DNA from: Anabaena sp. UHCC 0204
GTDB taxonomy: Bacteria; Cyanobacteriota; Cyanobacteriia; Cyanobacteriales; Nostocaceae
NCBI RefSeq assembly: GCF_009711975.1
Contig: NZ_VIKW01000021.1
Span: forward strand, 37,182-101,181
Direction of reading: 5' to 3'
DNA: 64,000 bases
The notes under the pieces were generated by a model. It saw only the letters and a list, made by a program, of their open reading frames with translations. It made no database searches and was not told the origin of the DNA. This document shows, piece by piece, positions 17,639-27,186 of this stretch (position 1 is the stretch's first letter; each line of letters opens with the position of its first letter). Made by a program: the position numbers and the translations under genes.

Positions 17639-18501
17639 GAGAATTTTTAACCGTTGACCGTGTTGCTAACCAAATAAGATTACGACGTAGCACTTATGCA
17701 GGAACTTTCTTATTCGTTGAAGGAAGTTCTGATAAAACTTTCTATGAGCGATTTGTTGATAAATTAGGTTGTGAATTAGTCATTACTGCTGGAAAACCTT
17801 CTAGTAAACAGCGTGCTATTAACATTTTAGAAATTTTGGAAAAATCAAATTTTCAGGGAGTTTTAGCAATTGTTGACGCAGATTTTGATCGTCTGCAAAA
17901 TACACCAGTCACAAGTCCTAATTTACTTTTCACCGATACTCATGATCTGGAAACTATGTTAATTCAGTCACCTGCTTTAGAAAAAGTAGTTAGTGAATTT
18001 GGTTCTGAAGAAAAAATTACCCAGTTGAATCGAAACATTAGAGAAGTATTAACTTCAGTTGGTGTTGCAATTGGTTATTTACGTTATATTTCTCAATCTG
18101 ATGGATTGAATCTCACTTTTGAAGGTATAACTTTTAGCAAATTTATTGATGAAAAAACTTGGCAATTTAATGAAGTGAAACTAATTCAAGAAGTCAAGAA
18201 TAAATCTCAAGCTTTTTACTTGAAAGATGAAGATTTAGAAAACCGGCTAATTACTGAAAAAAGTAATAATCAAGATCCTTGGCAAGTCTGTTGTGGTCAT
18301 GATTTAGTAGAAATTCTATCACTTGGTTTACGCAAAGCTATTGGAACTAATAAAACGGCTGATGTTGAAGCAAATAGTCTTGAACGTAATTTACGACTTG
18401 CTTATGAAGTAGTTTATTTTTGTAAAACTCAGCTATATTTGGAAATTCGTCTCTGGGAAACCAAAAATCAACCATTTAAGGTTTTGCATAATGACGTATA
18501 A
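17635..18501 (+). CDS. DUF4435/TOPRIM-like nuclease, candidate AriB of a PARIS-like system
   Basis: 288 residues. The N-terminal part shows the TOPRIM-type acidic pattern: LFVEGSSDKTFYERF (Glu near 28), AIVDADFDRL (DxD near 82-86) and FTDTHDLETML near 101-111. This arrangement is that of DUF4435, the family of AriB, the effector nuclease of PARIS. The C-terminal half is helical and contains CCGHDLVEILS. It begins inside the stop codon of the ATPase gene, so the two are made together. Predicted role is tRNA or other RNA/DNA cleavage on activation, causing growth arrest. Function is inferred from family and gene pairing. All acidic residues appear intact. Confidence 0.83.
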   Translation: MREFLTVDRVANQIRLRRSTYAGTFLFVEGSSDKTFYERFVDKLGCELVITAGKPSSKQRAINILEILEKSNFQGVLAIVDADFDRLQNTPVTSPNLLFTDTHDLETMLIQSPALEKVVSEFGSEEKITQLNRNIREVLTSVGVAIGYLRYISQSDGLNLTFEGITFSKFIDEKTWQFNEVKLIQEVKNKSQAFYLKDEDLENRLITEKSNNQDPWQVCCGHDLVEILSLGLRKAIGTNKTADVEANSLERNLRLAYEVVYFCKTQLYLEIRLWETKNQPFKVLHNDV

Positions 18502-18533
18502 CTCTTTTAATATCCATTACTCATAATGCAATT

Positions 18534-20018
18534 TTATGACCCCCACTCCCTCTTAGAATTTGTTTGACGAATGGGAATTTTAATTACAAATTCTGTTCCT
18601 TTTCCAGGAGAAGAAATACATTCTAACGAACCGTTGTGTTGTTCATTAATAATTTGATAGCTGATATATAAACCTAATCCTGTACCTTTACCTACAGGTT
18701 TTGTAGTGTAGAAAGGATCAAATACTCTTTGTTGGATTTCTGTGGACATTCCCAAACCATTATCAGCGATGCGGATAGTGATATACTCAGAATTAGATAC
18801 TTGAGTAGAAATGTAAATTTTGGGTTCAGAAATTGGTAATCTAGTATGGTGACTTCCGATTCCTTCCAAAGCATCTATAGCATTAATTAAAATATTCATA
18901 AATACTTGATTTAGTTGTCCTGGAAAACACTCAATTAATGGCAAATTCCCATATTCTTTAATAACTGTAATTTTGGGAATATGGAGTTGAGTATACAGCC
19001 GATGTTCCAAAAGCCTCAATGCGCTATTAATACCATGATGAATATTAGTTTGTTTTAACTCAGATTGATCAAGATGGGAAAATATCCGCAAAGAATCAAC
19101 TATTTGCTGAATACGTTCTGTACCAATTTTAATAGAAGATATAAGTTTGGGTAAGTCTTGCTGTAAAAAGTCTACTTCAATTACTTCCGCTTGTTCATGA
19201 ATTTTTTTAACGGGATGTGGATAATTTATTTGATAAAGTTTTAATAAATTTAGTAAATCTTGGCTATGTTTATCAGCGTGAATAAGATTGCCAAGAATAA
19301 AGTTTAAAGGATTATTAATTTCATGGGCAACTCCTGCTACTAATTGACCTAGAGAAGACATTTTTTCACTTTGAATTAGTTGCGATTGGGTGCATTGTAG
19401 CTTTTTTAAAGTTTCTTCTAATTCTAATGTGCGCTGTCTCAATTGATTTTCTGATTTTCGTAATTCTTCCTCAGTTCGATGACGATCTGTAATATCACGA
19501 CTGACACCCAATATAGCAAAAATTTCTCCTTTACTATTACGTAAAGGGATTTTGTGGGTATCTAAAATATATAAATTACCATCACCGTCGGGTGCAGGAT
19601 CATAAGGATTATGAATGGTTTCACCTGATAAAACCAGTTTATCATCTGTGCGAAAGCCACGAATTTTTTTGTCGGGATTACCAAATACTATTTCTTCAGC
19701 AGTACCTAGTTCCAAATCATCTTTACCAATAATTTCTTCAATAGTTTTACCGAGTGAATTAGCTACGGTATGATTAACTAGAAGATAACGATAGTTTTGA
19801 TCTTTGACAAATATCCAATCAAGACTTTTCTCAATGATCATTTTAAATAGAGAAGATTGTTCTTCTGTTTTTTGTAAATCTTGTTCTAATCCTGCCTTTG
19901 CTTGTTTGCATTCTTCAACTTCTTGTTGCAATTGATGATGATGTTCTAATACTTTTTCAAGTTCAGCAACACGTTGACGTAAAAAGGTAATTTCGTCATC
20001 TGGAGATTGACTGGACAT
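18534..20018 (-). CDS. PAS-domain sensor histidine kinase
   Basis: 494 residues. An N-terminal coiled coil (about 8-55) leads to a PAS domain (about 58-178, ending GVSRDITDRHRTEEELR), a linker coiled coil (about 180-215), a HisKA domain with His232 in LGQLVAGVAHEINNP, and a HATPase domain with the N box (NILINAIDAL), G1 (IADNGLGM), F box and G2 (GKGTGLGLYIS). No transmembrane segment, so it is cytosolic. No response regulator is adjacent. Its kinase core is closely related to that of the GAF kinase at 45915-48638. Confidence 0.93.
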   Translation of the reverse strand: MSSQSPDDEITFLRQRVAELEKVLEHHHQLQQEVEECKQAKAGLEQDLQKTEEQSSLFKMIIEKSLDWIFVKDQNYRYLLVNHTVANSLGKTIEEIIGKDDLELGTAEEIVFGNPDKKIRGFRTDDKLVLSGETIHNPYDPAPDGDGNLYILDTHKIPLRNSKGEIFAILGVSRDITDRHRTEEELRKSENQLRQRTLELEETLKKLQCTQSQLIQSEKMSSLGQLVAGVAHEINNPLNFILGNLIHADKHSQDLLNLLKLYQINYPHPVKKIHEQAEVIEVDFLQQDLPKLISSIKIGTERIQQIVDSLRIFSHLDQSELKQTNIHHGINSALRLLEHRLYTQLHIPKITVIKEYGNLPLIECFPGQLNQVFMNILINAIDALEGIGSHHTRLPISEPKIYISTQVSNSEYITIRIADNGLGMSTEIQQRVFDPFYTTKPVGKGTGLGLYISYQIINEQHNGSLECISSPGKGTEFVIKIPIRQTNSKREWGS

Positions 20019-20063
20019 AAAACAGTAATATATATGTATTTTAAATAATCAGACTCTCTCATA

Positions 20064-20882
20064 ATGATAACAAACACAACTTTTATTCCTGTTGCTTTAA
20101 CCATTGCTGGTTCGGATAGTGGTGGAGGTGCAGGAATTCAAACCGATTTACGCACATTTGCTTTTCATTGCGTTCACGGAACAAGTGCTATTACTTGCAT
20201 TACCGCCCAAAATACTTTAGGAGTTACCCGTGTTGATGCTATGTCTTCAGATACTGTTGTAGCTCAAATTCAGGCAGTTGTAGAGGATATTGGTGTCCAC
20301 GCTGCTAAAACGGGAATGTTGCTTAATCAAGAAATTATCACGGCTGTATCCCAGCAAATAACAGCTTACAATATTGAGAATTTAGTAGTTGATCCTGTAA
20401 TGGTATCACGCACAGGAGCGCAATTAATTGATGATGATGCTGTGCAAACCCTACGGAATAAGCTGATTCCTCAAGCAGCTATTATTACACCAAATCGCTA
20501 TGAAGCGCAGATTTTAAGCGGGTTAGAAATTGCTTCTTTAGCAGATATGCAAGCAGCAGCGGAAATTATGCACAAGGAATTAGCAGTAAAGGCTGTTTTA
20601 GTCAAAGGTGGGGGAATGTCTGGGAGTTTGCGGGGTGTTGATGTTTGGTTTGACGGGGAACAGTTGGAGATTTTGACAACGAAACAAATAGAGACAAAAA
20701 ACACTCATGGTACAGGTTGTACTTTATCAGCGGCGATCGCTGCTAATCTAGCTTTAGGTAAAGACTTATGGACAGCAGTGCAAATAGCCAAGGAATATGT
20801 TACAAATGCTCTTACCTACTCCCTAGATATTGGTAAAGGACAAGGACCTGTAGGCCATTTTTTCCCATTATTGACAAAATAA
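20064..20882 (+). CDS. thiD: hydroxymethylpyrimidine/phosphomethylpyrimidine kinase
   Basis: 272 residues, the usual ThiD length. It opens with ALTIAGSDSGGGAGIQTDLR (HMP-binding), has VVDPVMVSRTGAQLI near 111, the substrate-loop LVKGGG near 178 and the anion hole/catalytic motif NTHGTGCTLSAAIAANLA near 212. It phosphorylates HMP and then HMP-P for thiamine synthesis. It is divergent from the histidine kinase. The thiO-thiG fusion lies 4 kb downstream, on the same strand but not in an operon. No TPP riboswitch was seen upstream. Confidence 0.95.
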   Translation: MITNTTFIPVALTIAGSDSGGGAGIQTDLRTFAFHCVHGTSAITCITAQNTLGVTRVDAMSSDTVVAQIQAVVEDIGVHAAKTGMLLNQEIITAVSQQITAYNIENLVVDPVMVSRTGAQLIDDDAVQTLRNKLIPQAAIITPNRYEAQILSGLEIASLADMQAAAEIMHKELAVKAVLVKGGGMSGSLRGVDVWFDGEQLEILTTKQIETKNTHGTGCTLSAAIAANLALGKDLWTAVQIAKEYVTNALTYSLDIGKGQGPVGHFFPLLTK

Positions 20883-21089
20883 AATTTTTAGTAAGTTGCA
20901 TTAATAACATATAATTAGCTACCATACTGATGAGTAGGGCAGTTCATAAATTGCTCGGACATTTCTACTATTCCAAATCTTTGCCTTTTATGCCTTTTTC
21001 CATTATTCTTGGGCATAATCGAAGAAAAAAATATATTCTGCTCCTTGTTACCTTTACTCTAATTACCGTATTTTGATACTCTAATATCC

Positions 21090-21785
21090 ATGAAAACAAC
21101 TACAGGATCTAACTATAGTCAACCACCTACCAGCCAATCTCCCTCAGTTCCCCTTTGTGTTTACCGGGAGTTGACAGCGGATTTACAAGCGGTCCAAGCT
21201 AAGTTGGATGTAGTCACAAATCATAATCAGAAATTATCCCAAGAAAATCAGCAACTGCGTCAAGAAATTACTAAGGTAATTCAGTCTTGTTTAGAACTCC
21301 AAAAGTTAGTTGATAGTTCAGCACCTAGCACAAATTCACCTCACCGTAATAATAATGAGGTTTCATCTCCAACCCAGCCTCAACCTATACCTCGTGACAA
21401 GGATGTAAAATATGCGAACAAGCCTCTAGTTAATGGCACTTCTCCACGTCGAGAGGCTAATCGTCCCCCTCAAGAAAAAGTAAAAAAAGCTGCACCTCCT
21501 CAAAAACTTCGTCAGGAGTCGGCTGTACATATCATGGATATGAATTTTCCAGTGTCAGAAACAGTATTTATAGAAGAACAAGAAGTCCGTTATTCTCCTT
21601 ATCCGCAGACAGAAACAAAGGGATTAAATGGTTGGTGGTTAGTAATTACTATTGTCTTAATTATGATAACTGGTTTTGGGGCTGGGTATTTAATTGTCCG
21701 TCCATTATTGCAAAATCAAACTCACATTCCGGACGCTAATGATTACACAGCCACAAAATTGAGTTGTCTGAATCAGGATGCTTAA
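21090..21785 (+). CDS. hypothetical protein with coiled coil and C-terminal membrane helix
   Basis: 231 residues. A coiled coil at about 30-75 (LTADLQAVQAKLDVV, then LSQENQQLRQEITKVI) is followed by a proline/asparagine-rich, charged linker (about 78-150) and one transmembrane helix (WWLVITIVLIMITGFGAGYL, about 186-205) with a short outer tail. No family is recognised. The design suggests a tail-anchored cytoplasmic protein. It stands alone between thiD and a repeat-containing spacer. Confidence 0.65.
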   Translation: MKTTTGSNYSQPPTSQSPSVPLCVYRELTADLQAVQAKLDVVTNHNQKLSQENQQLRQEITKVIQSCLELQKLVDSSAPSTNSPHRNNNEVSSPTQPQPIPRDKDVKYANKPLVNGTSPRREANRPPQEKVKKAAPPQKLRQESAVHIMDMNFPVSETVFIEEQEVRYSPYPQTETKGLNGWWLVITIVLIMITGFGAGYLIVRPLLQNQTHIPDANDYTATKLSCLNQDA

Positions 21786-22193
21786 AACGGGTATTGCTGA
21801 TAGCCATATTGAGGTATGAAAATCAAAAATTCCATTTCTGAAACTCTTAATCTTTGCGTCTTTGCGCCTTTGCGTGAGACCAATTCATACCTTCATTCAC
21901 CAACGCCTTAAAATGAAAGGATTAACAGTGATGTATGTTTCTCTTCATCCCGTACATCCTCAAATCCTAAGTAGGTGAACAGAAAAAATTAAAGGTATGT
22001 GGAGAAAAGTAAAATCGCCAAAACTCTCTTCCTGTTCCTCCGCAGTCGCTCCACTTGGGGAGACCCCAAGACCGCGCTGCTCTCTGTTCCCTTGCCCCAA
22101 CGACAATTTTTAACGCCCACCTACTTAGCAATCTTGATATGGCTTTCGCCACGCTACGCTATCAGACAGAAAGTAAAAGGGAGAAAAATCTAT
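21786..22193. other. intergenic region, no gene supported
   Basis: 408 bp between a + strand and a - strand gene. It contains short dispersed repeats (CTTTGCGTCTTTGCGCCTTT near 21850 and GGCTTTCGCCACGCTACGCT near 22142). The small open frames over 21967-22211 in several frames are by-products of repeat sequence with no protein signature. Confidence 0.45.
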
Positions 22194-23891
22194 TTACGTC
22201 TCCACTTTTAACGCCTTTTCTGCTTGGAAATGCAACAATAACCCATATTCCAAACCTGCAACTACCGCTTGATAGGAAGCTTCCAAAATATTGCTAGAAA
22301 CTCCTATAGTCGTCCACCTTTGTTGACCATTGCCAGATTCTACTAAAGCACGGGTTTTTGCAGATGTACCTGTATTTCCGTTGAGAATTCTGACTTTATA
22401 ATCAGTCAATTCAAAGTCGGCAATTTGGGGATAAAAATTAACTAAAGCCTTACGCAAGGCAGCATCTAAAGCTGCGACAGGTCCACTACCTTCCGCTGCT
22501 TCGAGAATATTTTTACCATTAACAGCTACCTTCACCGTTGCTAAAGAATTAGTAGTTTCTTTCACTTCCACCAAATCACAGTGGACTTGAAAACCTTGAA
22601 CTTCAAAAAACTGTTGTCGAAGTCCTAAAACCTCATACATTAACAGTGCAAAACTAGCTTCTGCGGCTTCAAATTGATAACCTTGACTTTCCAAGTCCTT
22701 CATGCGTTGGAGAATTTGTCTAGCTTGGGGATGATCCTTATCTAATTCAATTCCTAAAGTTCGGGCTTTGGCTAAGACATTACTTAAACCAGACTGTTCA
22801 GAAATGACAATGCGGCGTTGATTTCCGACTAGTTCTGGTTGAATATGTTCATAGGTTAAAGGGTTGCGTTCAACCGCAGAGACATGAATACCACCTTTGT
22901 GAGCAAAAGCCGAACGTCCGACAAAAGGGGCGTGTTCATCAGGTGCGAGATTGACAACTTCGCTGACAAAACGACTAGCTTCTGTAAGTTGATTTAGCTG
23001 GTGTTCACCGATACAACTATAACCCAGCTTTAGTTGTAAATTAGGAATCAGAGAACACAGATTAGCATTACCGCAGCGTTCCCCATAACCGTTGATTGTT
23101 CCTTGTACCATCTTTGCCCCTGCCATAACTGCTGCTAAGGCATTAGCAACTGCCATTTCTGAATCATTATGAGTATGTATGCCAATTTGGGGAATGGGTA
23201 ATTGGTGATTGGTGACTTGCCCTGAGCGTAGCCGAAGGGTTGGTGATTGGGAAAGAGTTTTTTCTTGACAACTGACAACTGACAACTGACAACTGACATC
23301 TTTCACAATTTGCGAAACTTCATGAGGTAAAGTCCCGCCATTGGTATCACATAAAACTAACCATTCTGCACCGGCTGTCATTGCTGCTTTTAATGTCTGT
23401 AAAGCATAATCAGGATTTTGCTTATAACCATCAAACCAATGTTCAGCATCGTAGATTACCCGCCTTCCCTGAGAACGGAGATATTCAATTGTGTCCCCAA
23501 TCATGGCTAAATTTTCTTCCAGACTGGTCTTGAGTCCGGCTGTAACGTGCAAATCCCAGGATTTACCGAAAATTGTCACCCAGCGCGTACCTGCTGCTAA
23601 AATCGCTTGCAGCATGGGTTCATCTGCGGCCTTGGTATGGGGGCGACGGGTGGAGCAAAAGGGGACAACTTCGGCTTGTTTGAGGGGATTTTCTTGGAGT
23701 TCCCAGAAAAATTGGACATCTTTAGGATTTGCACCTGGCCAACCACCTTCAATAAAGGGGATTCCTAAGTCATCGAGTTTGTGGGCAATGCGTAACTTAT
23801 CTTCTATAGACACTGATAGTCCTTCCCGTTGAGTCCCGTCTCGGAGTGTAGTGTCATAGAGCCAAAGTTGATTTGAGGGAGTTATGGTCAT
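22194..23891 (-). CDS. cimA: citramalate synthase
   Basis: 565 residues. The N-terminal TIM barrel opens with LYDTTLRDGTQREGLS (metal and pyruvate site, about 11-26), then GIHTHNDSEMAVANAL with the HxH metal ligands, and GTINGYGERCGNANL. The C-terminal allosteric LeuA-type domain covers about 430-560. The protein condenses pyruvate and acetyl-CoA to citramalate, giving a threonine-independent route to 2-oxobutanoate and isoleucine. Oddity: residues about 199-235, just before GIHTHND, are an in-frame insert of repeat DNA (VSCQLSVVSCQE then SPTLRLRSGQ), which makes the protein about 35 residues longer than expected. It lies on a surface loop by position, so activity may survive. Confidence 0.92.
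   Translation of the reverse strand: MTITPSNQLWLYDTTLRDGTQREGLSVSIEDKLRIAHKLDDLGIPFIEGGWPGANPKDVQFFWELQENPLKQAEVVPFCSTRRPHTKAADEPMLQAILAAGTRWVTIFGKSWDLHVTAGLKTSLEENLAMIGDTIEYLRSQGRRVIYDAEHWFDGYKQNPDYALQTLKAAMTAGAEWLVLCDTNGGTLPHEVSQIVKDVSCQLSVVSCQEKTLSQSPTLRLRSGQVTNHQLPIPQIGIHTHNDSEMAVANALAAVMAGAKMVQGTINGYGERCGNANLCSLIPNLQLKLGYSCIGEHQLNQLTEASRFVSEVVNLAPDEHAPFVGRSAFAHKGGIHVSAVERNPLTYEHIQPELVGNQRRIVISEQSGLSNVLAKARTLGIELDKDHPQARQILQRMKDLESQGYQFEAAEASFALLMYEVLGLRQQFFEVQGFQVHCDLVEVKETTNSLATVKVAVNGKNILEAAEGSGPVAALDAALRKALVNFYPQIADFELTDYKVRILNGNTGTSAKTRALVESGNGQQRWTTIGVSSNILEASYQAVVAGLEYGLLLHFQAEKALKVET
23187..23297. repeat. in-frame repeat insert within cimA (heptads plus palindrome)
   Basis: Five AACTGAC heptads (about 23272-23297), a palindromic CCCTGAGCGTAGCCGAAGGG element (about 23220-23240) and GGTGATTGG units. 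All three types occur elsewhere in this window in intergenic DNA. The block keeps the reading frame open and adds about 37 residues. Confidence 0.8.
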
Positions 23892-24054
23892 AAAACTGAC
23901 ACCTAAGAGACAACTTTGTGGCGATGTGCCAATATATAGCAGGAGTCAGAATTCAGGAGTAAAACCCTGTTGTGATCCGAGTTTCATTATCACTTGAGAT
24001 CCTCACCTTGCTGGCGATCGCTATACAACAAAAAGCTATGTTGGTAATTTCAAT

Positions 24055-24393
24055 ATGCCCCAGGTAATAGCTCAAGGTAAATTAATTGAGTGTGAAAGCC
24101 AAGCCAATTTACGTAAAGTTCTGTTAGCAAATGGTGTTGACCTCTACAATGGCGGTTCTGGAATCATCAATTGTCGGGGAATTGGCACTTGTGGCACTTG
24201 TGCGGTTAAGGTAGAGGGCGAAGTGTCCGCAGTGAATTGGCGTGATCAAACACGGCGTTCCCTTCCTCCTCATTCTCCTACAAATGACCTGCGTTTAGCT
24301 TGTCAAACTCAGGTTTTAGGTAATGTAAAAGTAACAAAATTTAATGGGTTTTGGGGTCAAGGTTCTCAAATAGTTTGGACACCAGAAGGTTAA
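24055..24393 (+). CDS. 2Fe-2S ferredoxin-like protein
   Basis: 112 residues. Cluster ligands are in CRGIGTCGTC (about 42-51) and LACQ (about 82), the Cys-x5-Cys-x2-Cys...Cys spacing of a plant/adrenodoxin-type 2Fe-2S domain. The rest follows the beta-grasp fold. It should carry one electron to an unknown partner. It is 16 bp upstream of the membrane protein at 24410, so the two are likely co-transcribed. It differs from the photosynthetic ferredoxin-like gene at 43132 in cluster loop spacing. Confidence 0.88.
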   Translation: MPQVIAQGKLIECESQANLRKVLLANGVDLYNGGSGIINCRGIGTCGTCAVKVEGEVSAVNWRDQTRRSLPPHSPTNDLRLACQTQVLGNVKVTKFNGFWGQGSQIVWTPEG

Positions 24394-24409
24394 CAAGGAG
24401 AGACACAAG

Positions 24410-24844
24410 ATGGGTAGATGGACACCCTTAATTTTAATGGCTGGAGGCGTGGCAATTTTGCTAGGTACGTTACTAGGAATTAATTTTCCTATGGGCGGAC
24501 AACAAGGCGCTAATGTACCACCTGGACGCAGGGCATCCAGCGTTCTCCCAGCTAATATTAATGTTAATAGCTCTGCAAGTAAGAATGATTCTGAAAGTAA
24601 TCTTAGTACCGAGTCAGAAACTATTAACAGAAACGATTCTTCTAGTGAAAATCGCCGCACCAGTGTAGCTCAAAGTAATGCTTCTACTGAGAATACAGGC
24701 AATTTTTCTAATACTACACAAGAAACAACAAGTGGTAGTAATAACAGTTCTAGTTTTTCTAATGAAACTGGAACTACACAGAGTGGCTCAAATTCTAGTA
24801 GTAATCTTAATCAAGGTAAACAACCAATTCGGGCTTTGTGGTAA
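24410..24844 (+). CDS. hypothetical protein, one membrane helix and Ser/Asn-rich tail
   Basis: 144 residues. The start GRWTPLILMAGGVAILLGTLLG is one transmembrane helix (about 2-25). The remaining 110 residues are low complexity, rich in Ser, Asn, Thr and Glu, and probably disordered. No family is recognised. An AAGGAGAGA ribosome-binding site precedes the ATG, and the ferredoxin stop is 16 bp upstream. It may tether or present the ferredoxin at the membrane, which is only a guess. Confidence 0.6.
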   Translation: MGRWTPLILMAGGVAILLGTLLGINFPMGGQQGANVPPGRRASSVLPANINVNSSASKNDSESNLSTESETINRNDSSSENRRTSVAQSNASTENTGNFSNTTQETTSGSNNSSSFSNETGTTQSGSNSSSNLNQGKQPIRALW

Positions 24845-24978
24845 GGGATTGGGTAGTGGGTAATGGGTAATTAATTTCTTTTTACCAATTACCAATTACC
24901 AAATAACAGCCCTGATAGGTTATTAGTTATTTACTGAGGACTAATGACTGGGCGCAGGCCTTGCGCCCCTACTGAGTA

Positions 24979-27021
24979 ATGACTAATGACGTTTTAATTA
25001 TCGGTGGTGGTATTATCGGGTTGGCTTGCGGTGTAGAACTGAAATTGCGGGGTGCAAATGTAACTGTACTGTCACGTGATTTTACTGCCGCAGCCAGTCA
25101 TGCCGCAGCGGGGATGTTAGCTCCTGATGCGGAAAATATTACGAATGAGGCGATGTTGTCTTTGTGTAGGCGATCGCTTAATTTATATTTAGACTGGACA
25201 CAAAAATTAACAGAATTAACTAGTTTAAATACTGGTTATTGGCCTTGTGGTATTCTTGCACCAGTTTATCAACAAGCAGGGGGGCAGGGGAGCAGGGGAG
25301 CAGAGGAGCAGAGGAGCAGAGGAGCAGAGGAGCAGGGGAGCAGGGGAGCAGGGGAGCAGAGGAGCAGAGGAGAATGTTTTTCTTCCCAGTCCCCAGCTAA
25401 CTGGTTAGATAAAGATACTATTAACCAATACCAACCAGGTTTAGGCACAGATGTAATTGGCGGCTGGTGGTATCCTGAAGATGGGCAAGTTGATAATCAG
25501 GCTTTAGTTAAAGTGCTGCTGACTGCGGCTGAGTCTTTGGGTGTTGTCTTCAAAGATGGAATTACAGTAGAAGCTATTTCTCAACAACAGGGAAAAGTTA
25601 TTGGTGTACAAACTAATACAGGTTTATTTCGCGCTGACCATTATCTTTTAGCCACTGGTGCTTGGACAAATCAATTATTACCTGTACCAGTGCGTCCCCG
25701 GAAAGGACAAATGCTGCGTTTACAAGTTCCCAATTTTCTGACTGAATTACCTTTGACGCGGGTTTTATTTGGAGAAGGTATTTATATTGTCCCCCGACGC
25801 GAGCGTTCTATAATTATTGGTGCAACTAGCGAAGATGTGGGATTTACTGGCGATAATACTCCGGGGGGGATTCAAAGTTTACTGCAATCAGCCATGCGGC
25901 TATATCCCCAATTAGAGAATTATCCGATTCAGGAACTTTGGTGGGGATTTCGTCCTGCTACTCCCGATGAATTACCTATTTTAGGTCATAGTCATTGCGA
26001 TAATTTAACCTTGGCTACTGGTCATCACCGCAATGGTATTTTACTTGCACCAGTCACAGCTACATTAATTGCTGATTTGATTTGCGAACAAAAAGCAGAT
26101 CCTCTTTTGGCTAATTTCCATTATTCCCGCTTTTCTGCTGTGTCATCTACTACTACACCGATGTTGATTCATTCTACTCCGGCTACAAACGGCCACCGTC
26201 ACCCAGAATTATTAGATCTAACTGTTCAAGATTCACCCCTAATTATTGCCGGCAAAAGCTTTAAATCTCGGTTAATGACAGGAACTGGTAAATATCGCAA
26301 TATCCAGGAAATGCAGCAAAGTGTCGCTGCTAGTGGTTGTCAAATTGTGACGGTAGCTGTACGACGGGTACAAACCAACGCCCCAGGACATGAAGGTTTA
26401 GCAGAAGCTCTAGATTGGAGTAAAATCTGGATGTTACCGAATACGGCTGGCTGTCAAACCGCTGAAGAAGCTATTCGAGTAGCCCGGTTAGGAAGGGAAA
26501 TGGCCAAGTTATTAGGACAGGAAGATAATAATTTTGTCAAGTTGGAAGTGATACCGGATGCTAAATATTTATTACCTGATCCCATTGGTACTTTACAAGC
26601 TGCGGAGCAGTTAGTTAAAGAAGGTTTTGCTGTATTGCCTTATATTAATGCTGATCCCATGTTAGCCAAGCGGTTAGAAGAAGTGGGTTGTGCCACAGTT
26701 ATGCCTTTAGCTGCACCGATTGGTTCTGGACAAGGGCTGCAAACTACTGCCAATATTCAGATTATTATTGAAAATGCCAATATCCCTGTGGTGGTAGATG
26801 CTGGTATTGGTGCGCCTTCTGAGGCTGCTGAGGCGATGGAATTGGGTGCGGATGCCTTATTAATTAATAGTGCGATCGCTCTGGCTCAGAATGCCCCAGC
26901 AATGGCTTATGCGATGAATCTAGCAACGGTAGCCGGTCGGATGGCTTATTTATCAGGAAGAATGCCAATGAAAAACTACGCTAGTGCTAGTTCTCCTTTG
27001 ACGGGAACAATTACAGGTTAG
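24979..27021 (+). CDS. thiO-thiG: glycine oxidase ThiO fused to thiazole synthase ThiG
   Basis: 680 residues. Residues about 1-385 are a DAO-type FAD oxidase ([28 protein letters not shown] near 351). Residues about 410-680 are ThiG, with [19 protein letters not shown] at its start, [16 protein letters not shown] near 525 and [20 protein letters not shown] near 610. ThiO makes iminoglycine from glycine, and ThiG builds the thiazole phosphate ring. This fusion is usual in cyanobacteria. Oddity: residues about 101-134 are an in-frame run of [12 protein letters not shown] repeats coded by the AGCAGGGG octad family, inserted in the FAD domain. A strong terminator follows the stop. Confidence 0.94.
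   Translation: MTNDVLIIGGGIIGLACGVELKLRGANVTVLSRDFTAAASHAAAGMLAPDAENITNEAMLSLCRRSLNLYLDWTQKLTELTSLNTGYWPCGILAPVYQQAGGQGSRGAEEQRSRGAEEQGSRGAGEQRSRGECFSSQSPANWLDKDTINQYQPGLGTDVIGGWWYPEDGQVDNQALVKVLLTAAESLGVVFKDGITVEAISQQQGKVIGVQTNTGLFRADHYLLATGAWTNQLLPVPVRPRKGQMLRLQVPNFLTELPLTRVLFGEGIYIVPRRERSIIIGATSEDVGFTGDNTPGGIQSLLQSAMRLYPQLENYPIQELWWGFRPATPDELPILGHSHCDNLTLATGHHRNGILLAPVTATLIADLICEQKADPLLANFHYSRFSAVSSTTTPMLIHSTPATNGHRHPELLDLTVQDSPLIIAGKSFKSRLMTGTGKYRNIQEMQQSVAASGCQIVTVAVRRVQTNAPGHEGLAEALDWSKIWMLPNTAGCQTAEEAIRVARLGREMAKLLGQEDNNFVKLEVIPDAKYLLPDPIGTLQAAEQLVKEGFAVLPYINADPMLAKRLEEVGCATVMPLAAPIGSGQGLQTTANIQIIIENANIPVVVDAGIGAPSEAAEAMELGADALLINSAIALAQNAPAMAYAMNLATVAGRMAYLSGRMPMKNYASASSPLTGTITG
25279..25372. 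repeat. octad repeat array inside thiO
   Basis: About eleven units of the GGGGAGCA / GAGGAGCA type, all in frame. The same octads form a 214-bp array at 52296-52509. As eight is not a multiple of three, the array length rather than the unit keeps the frame, and the codons cycle through Gly, Ser, Arg, Glu and Gln. Confidence 0.85.
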
Positions 27022-27040
27022 TTTTAAATCATTTTTTGGA

Positions 27041-27070
27041 GCGGGTATTTTGCCCGCTTTTCTTTTTTTT
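27041..27070 (+). terminator. Rho-independent terminator after thiO-thiG
   Basis: GCGGG-TATTTTG-CCCGC followed by TTTTCTTTTTTTT, 20 bp after the thiO-thiG stop. A classic GC hairpin with U-tract. Confidence 0.85.
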
Positions 27071-27186
27071 ATGTCTACCAAAAGCAAAATTAATTATATA
27101 AATATATCTCTCTTTTGATACAGGAAAAATACTTCTCATCTCTCCAATAATAAGAGTATATTTTCATTATTTATAAATGAAGAATT

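Noticed and set aside
24845..24978. TPP riboswitch upstream of thiO-thiG
   Set aside because: I did not find the conserved CUGAGA and downstream pairing elements; the spacer consists of GGTAATGGGTAATT-type repeats.
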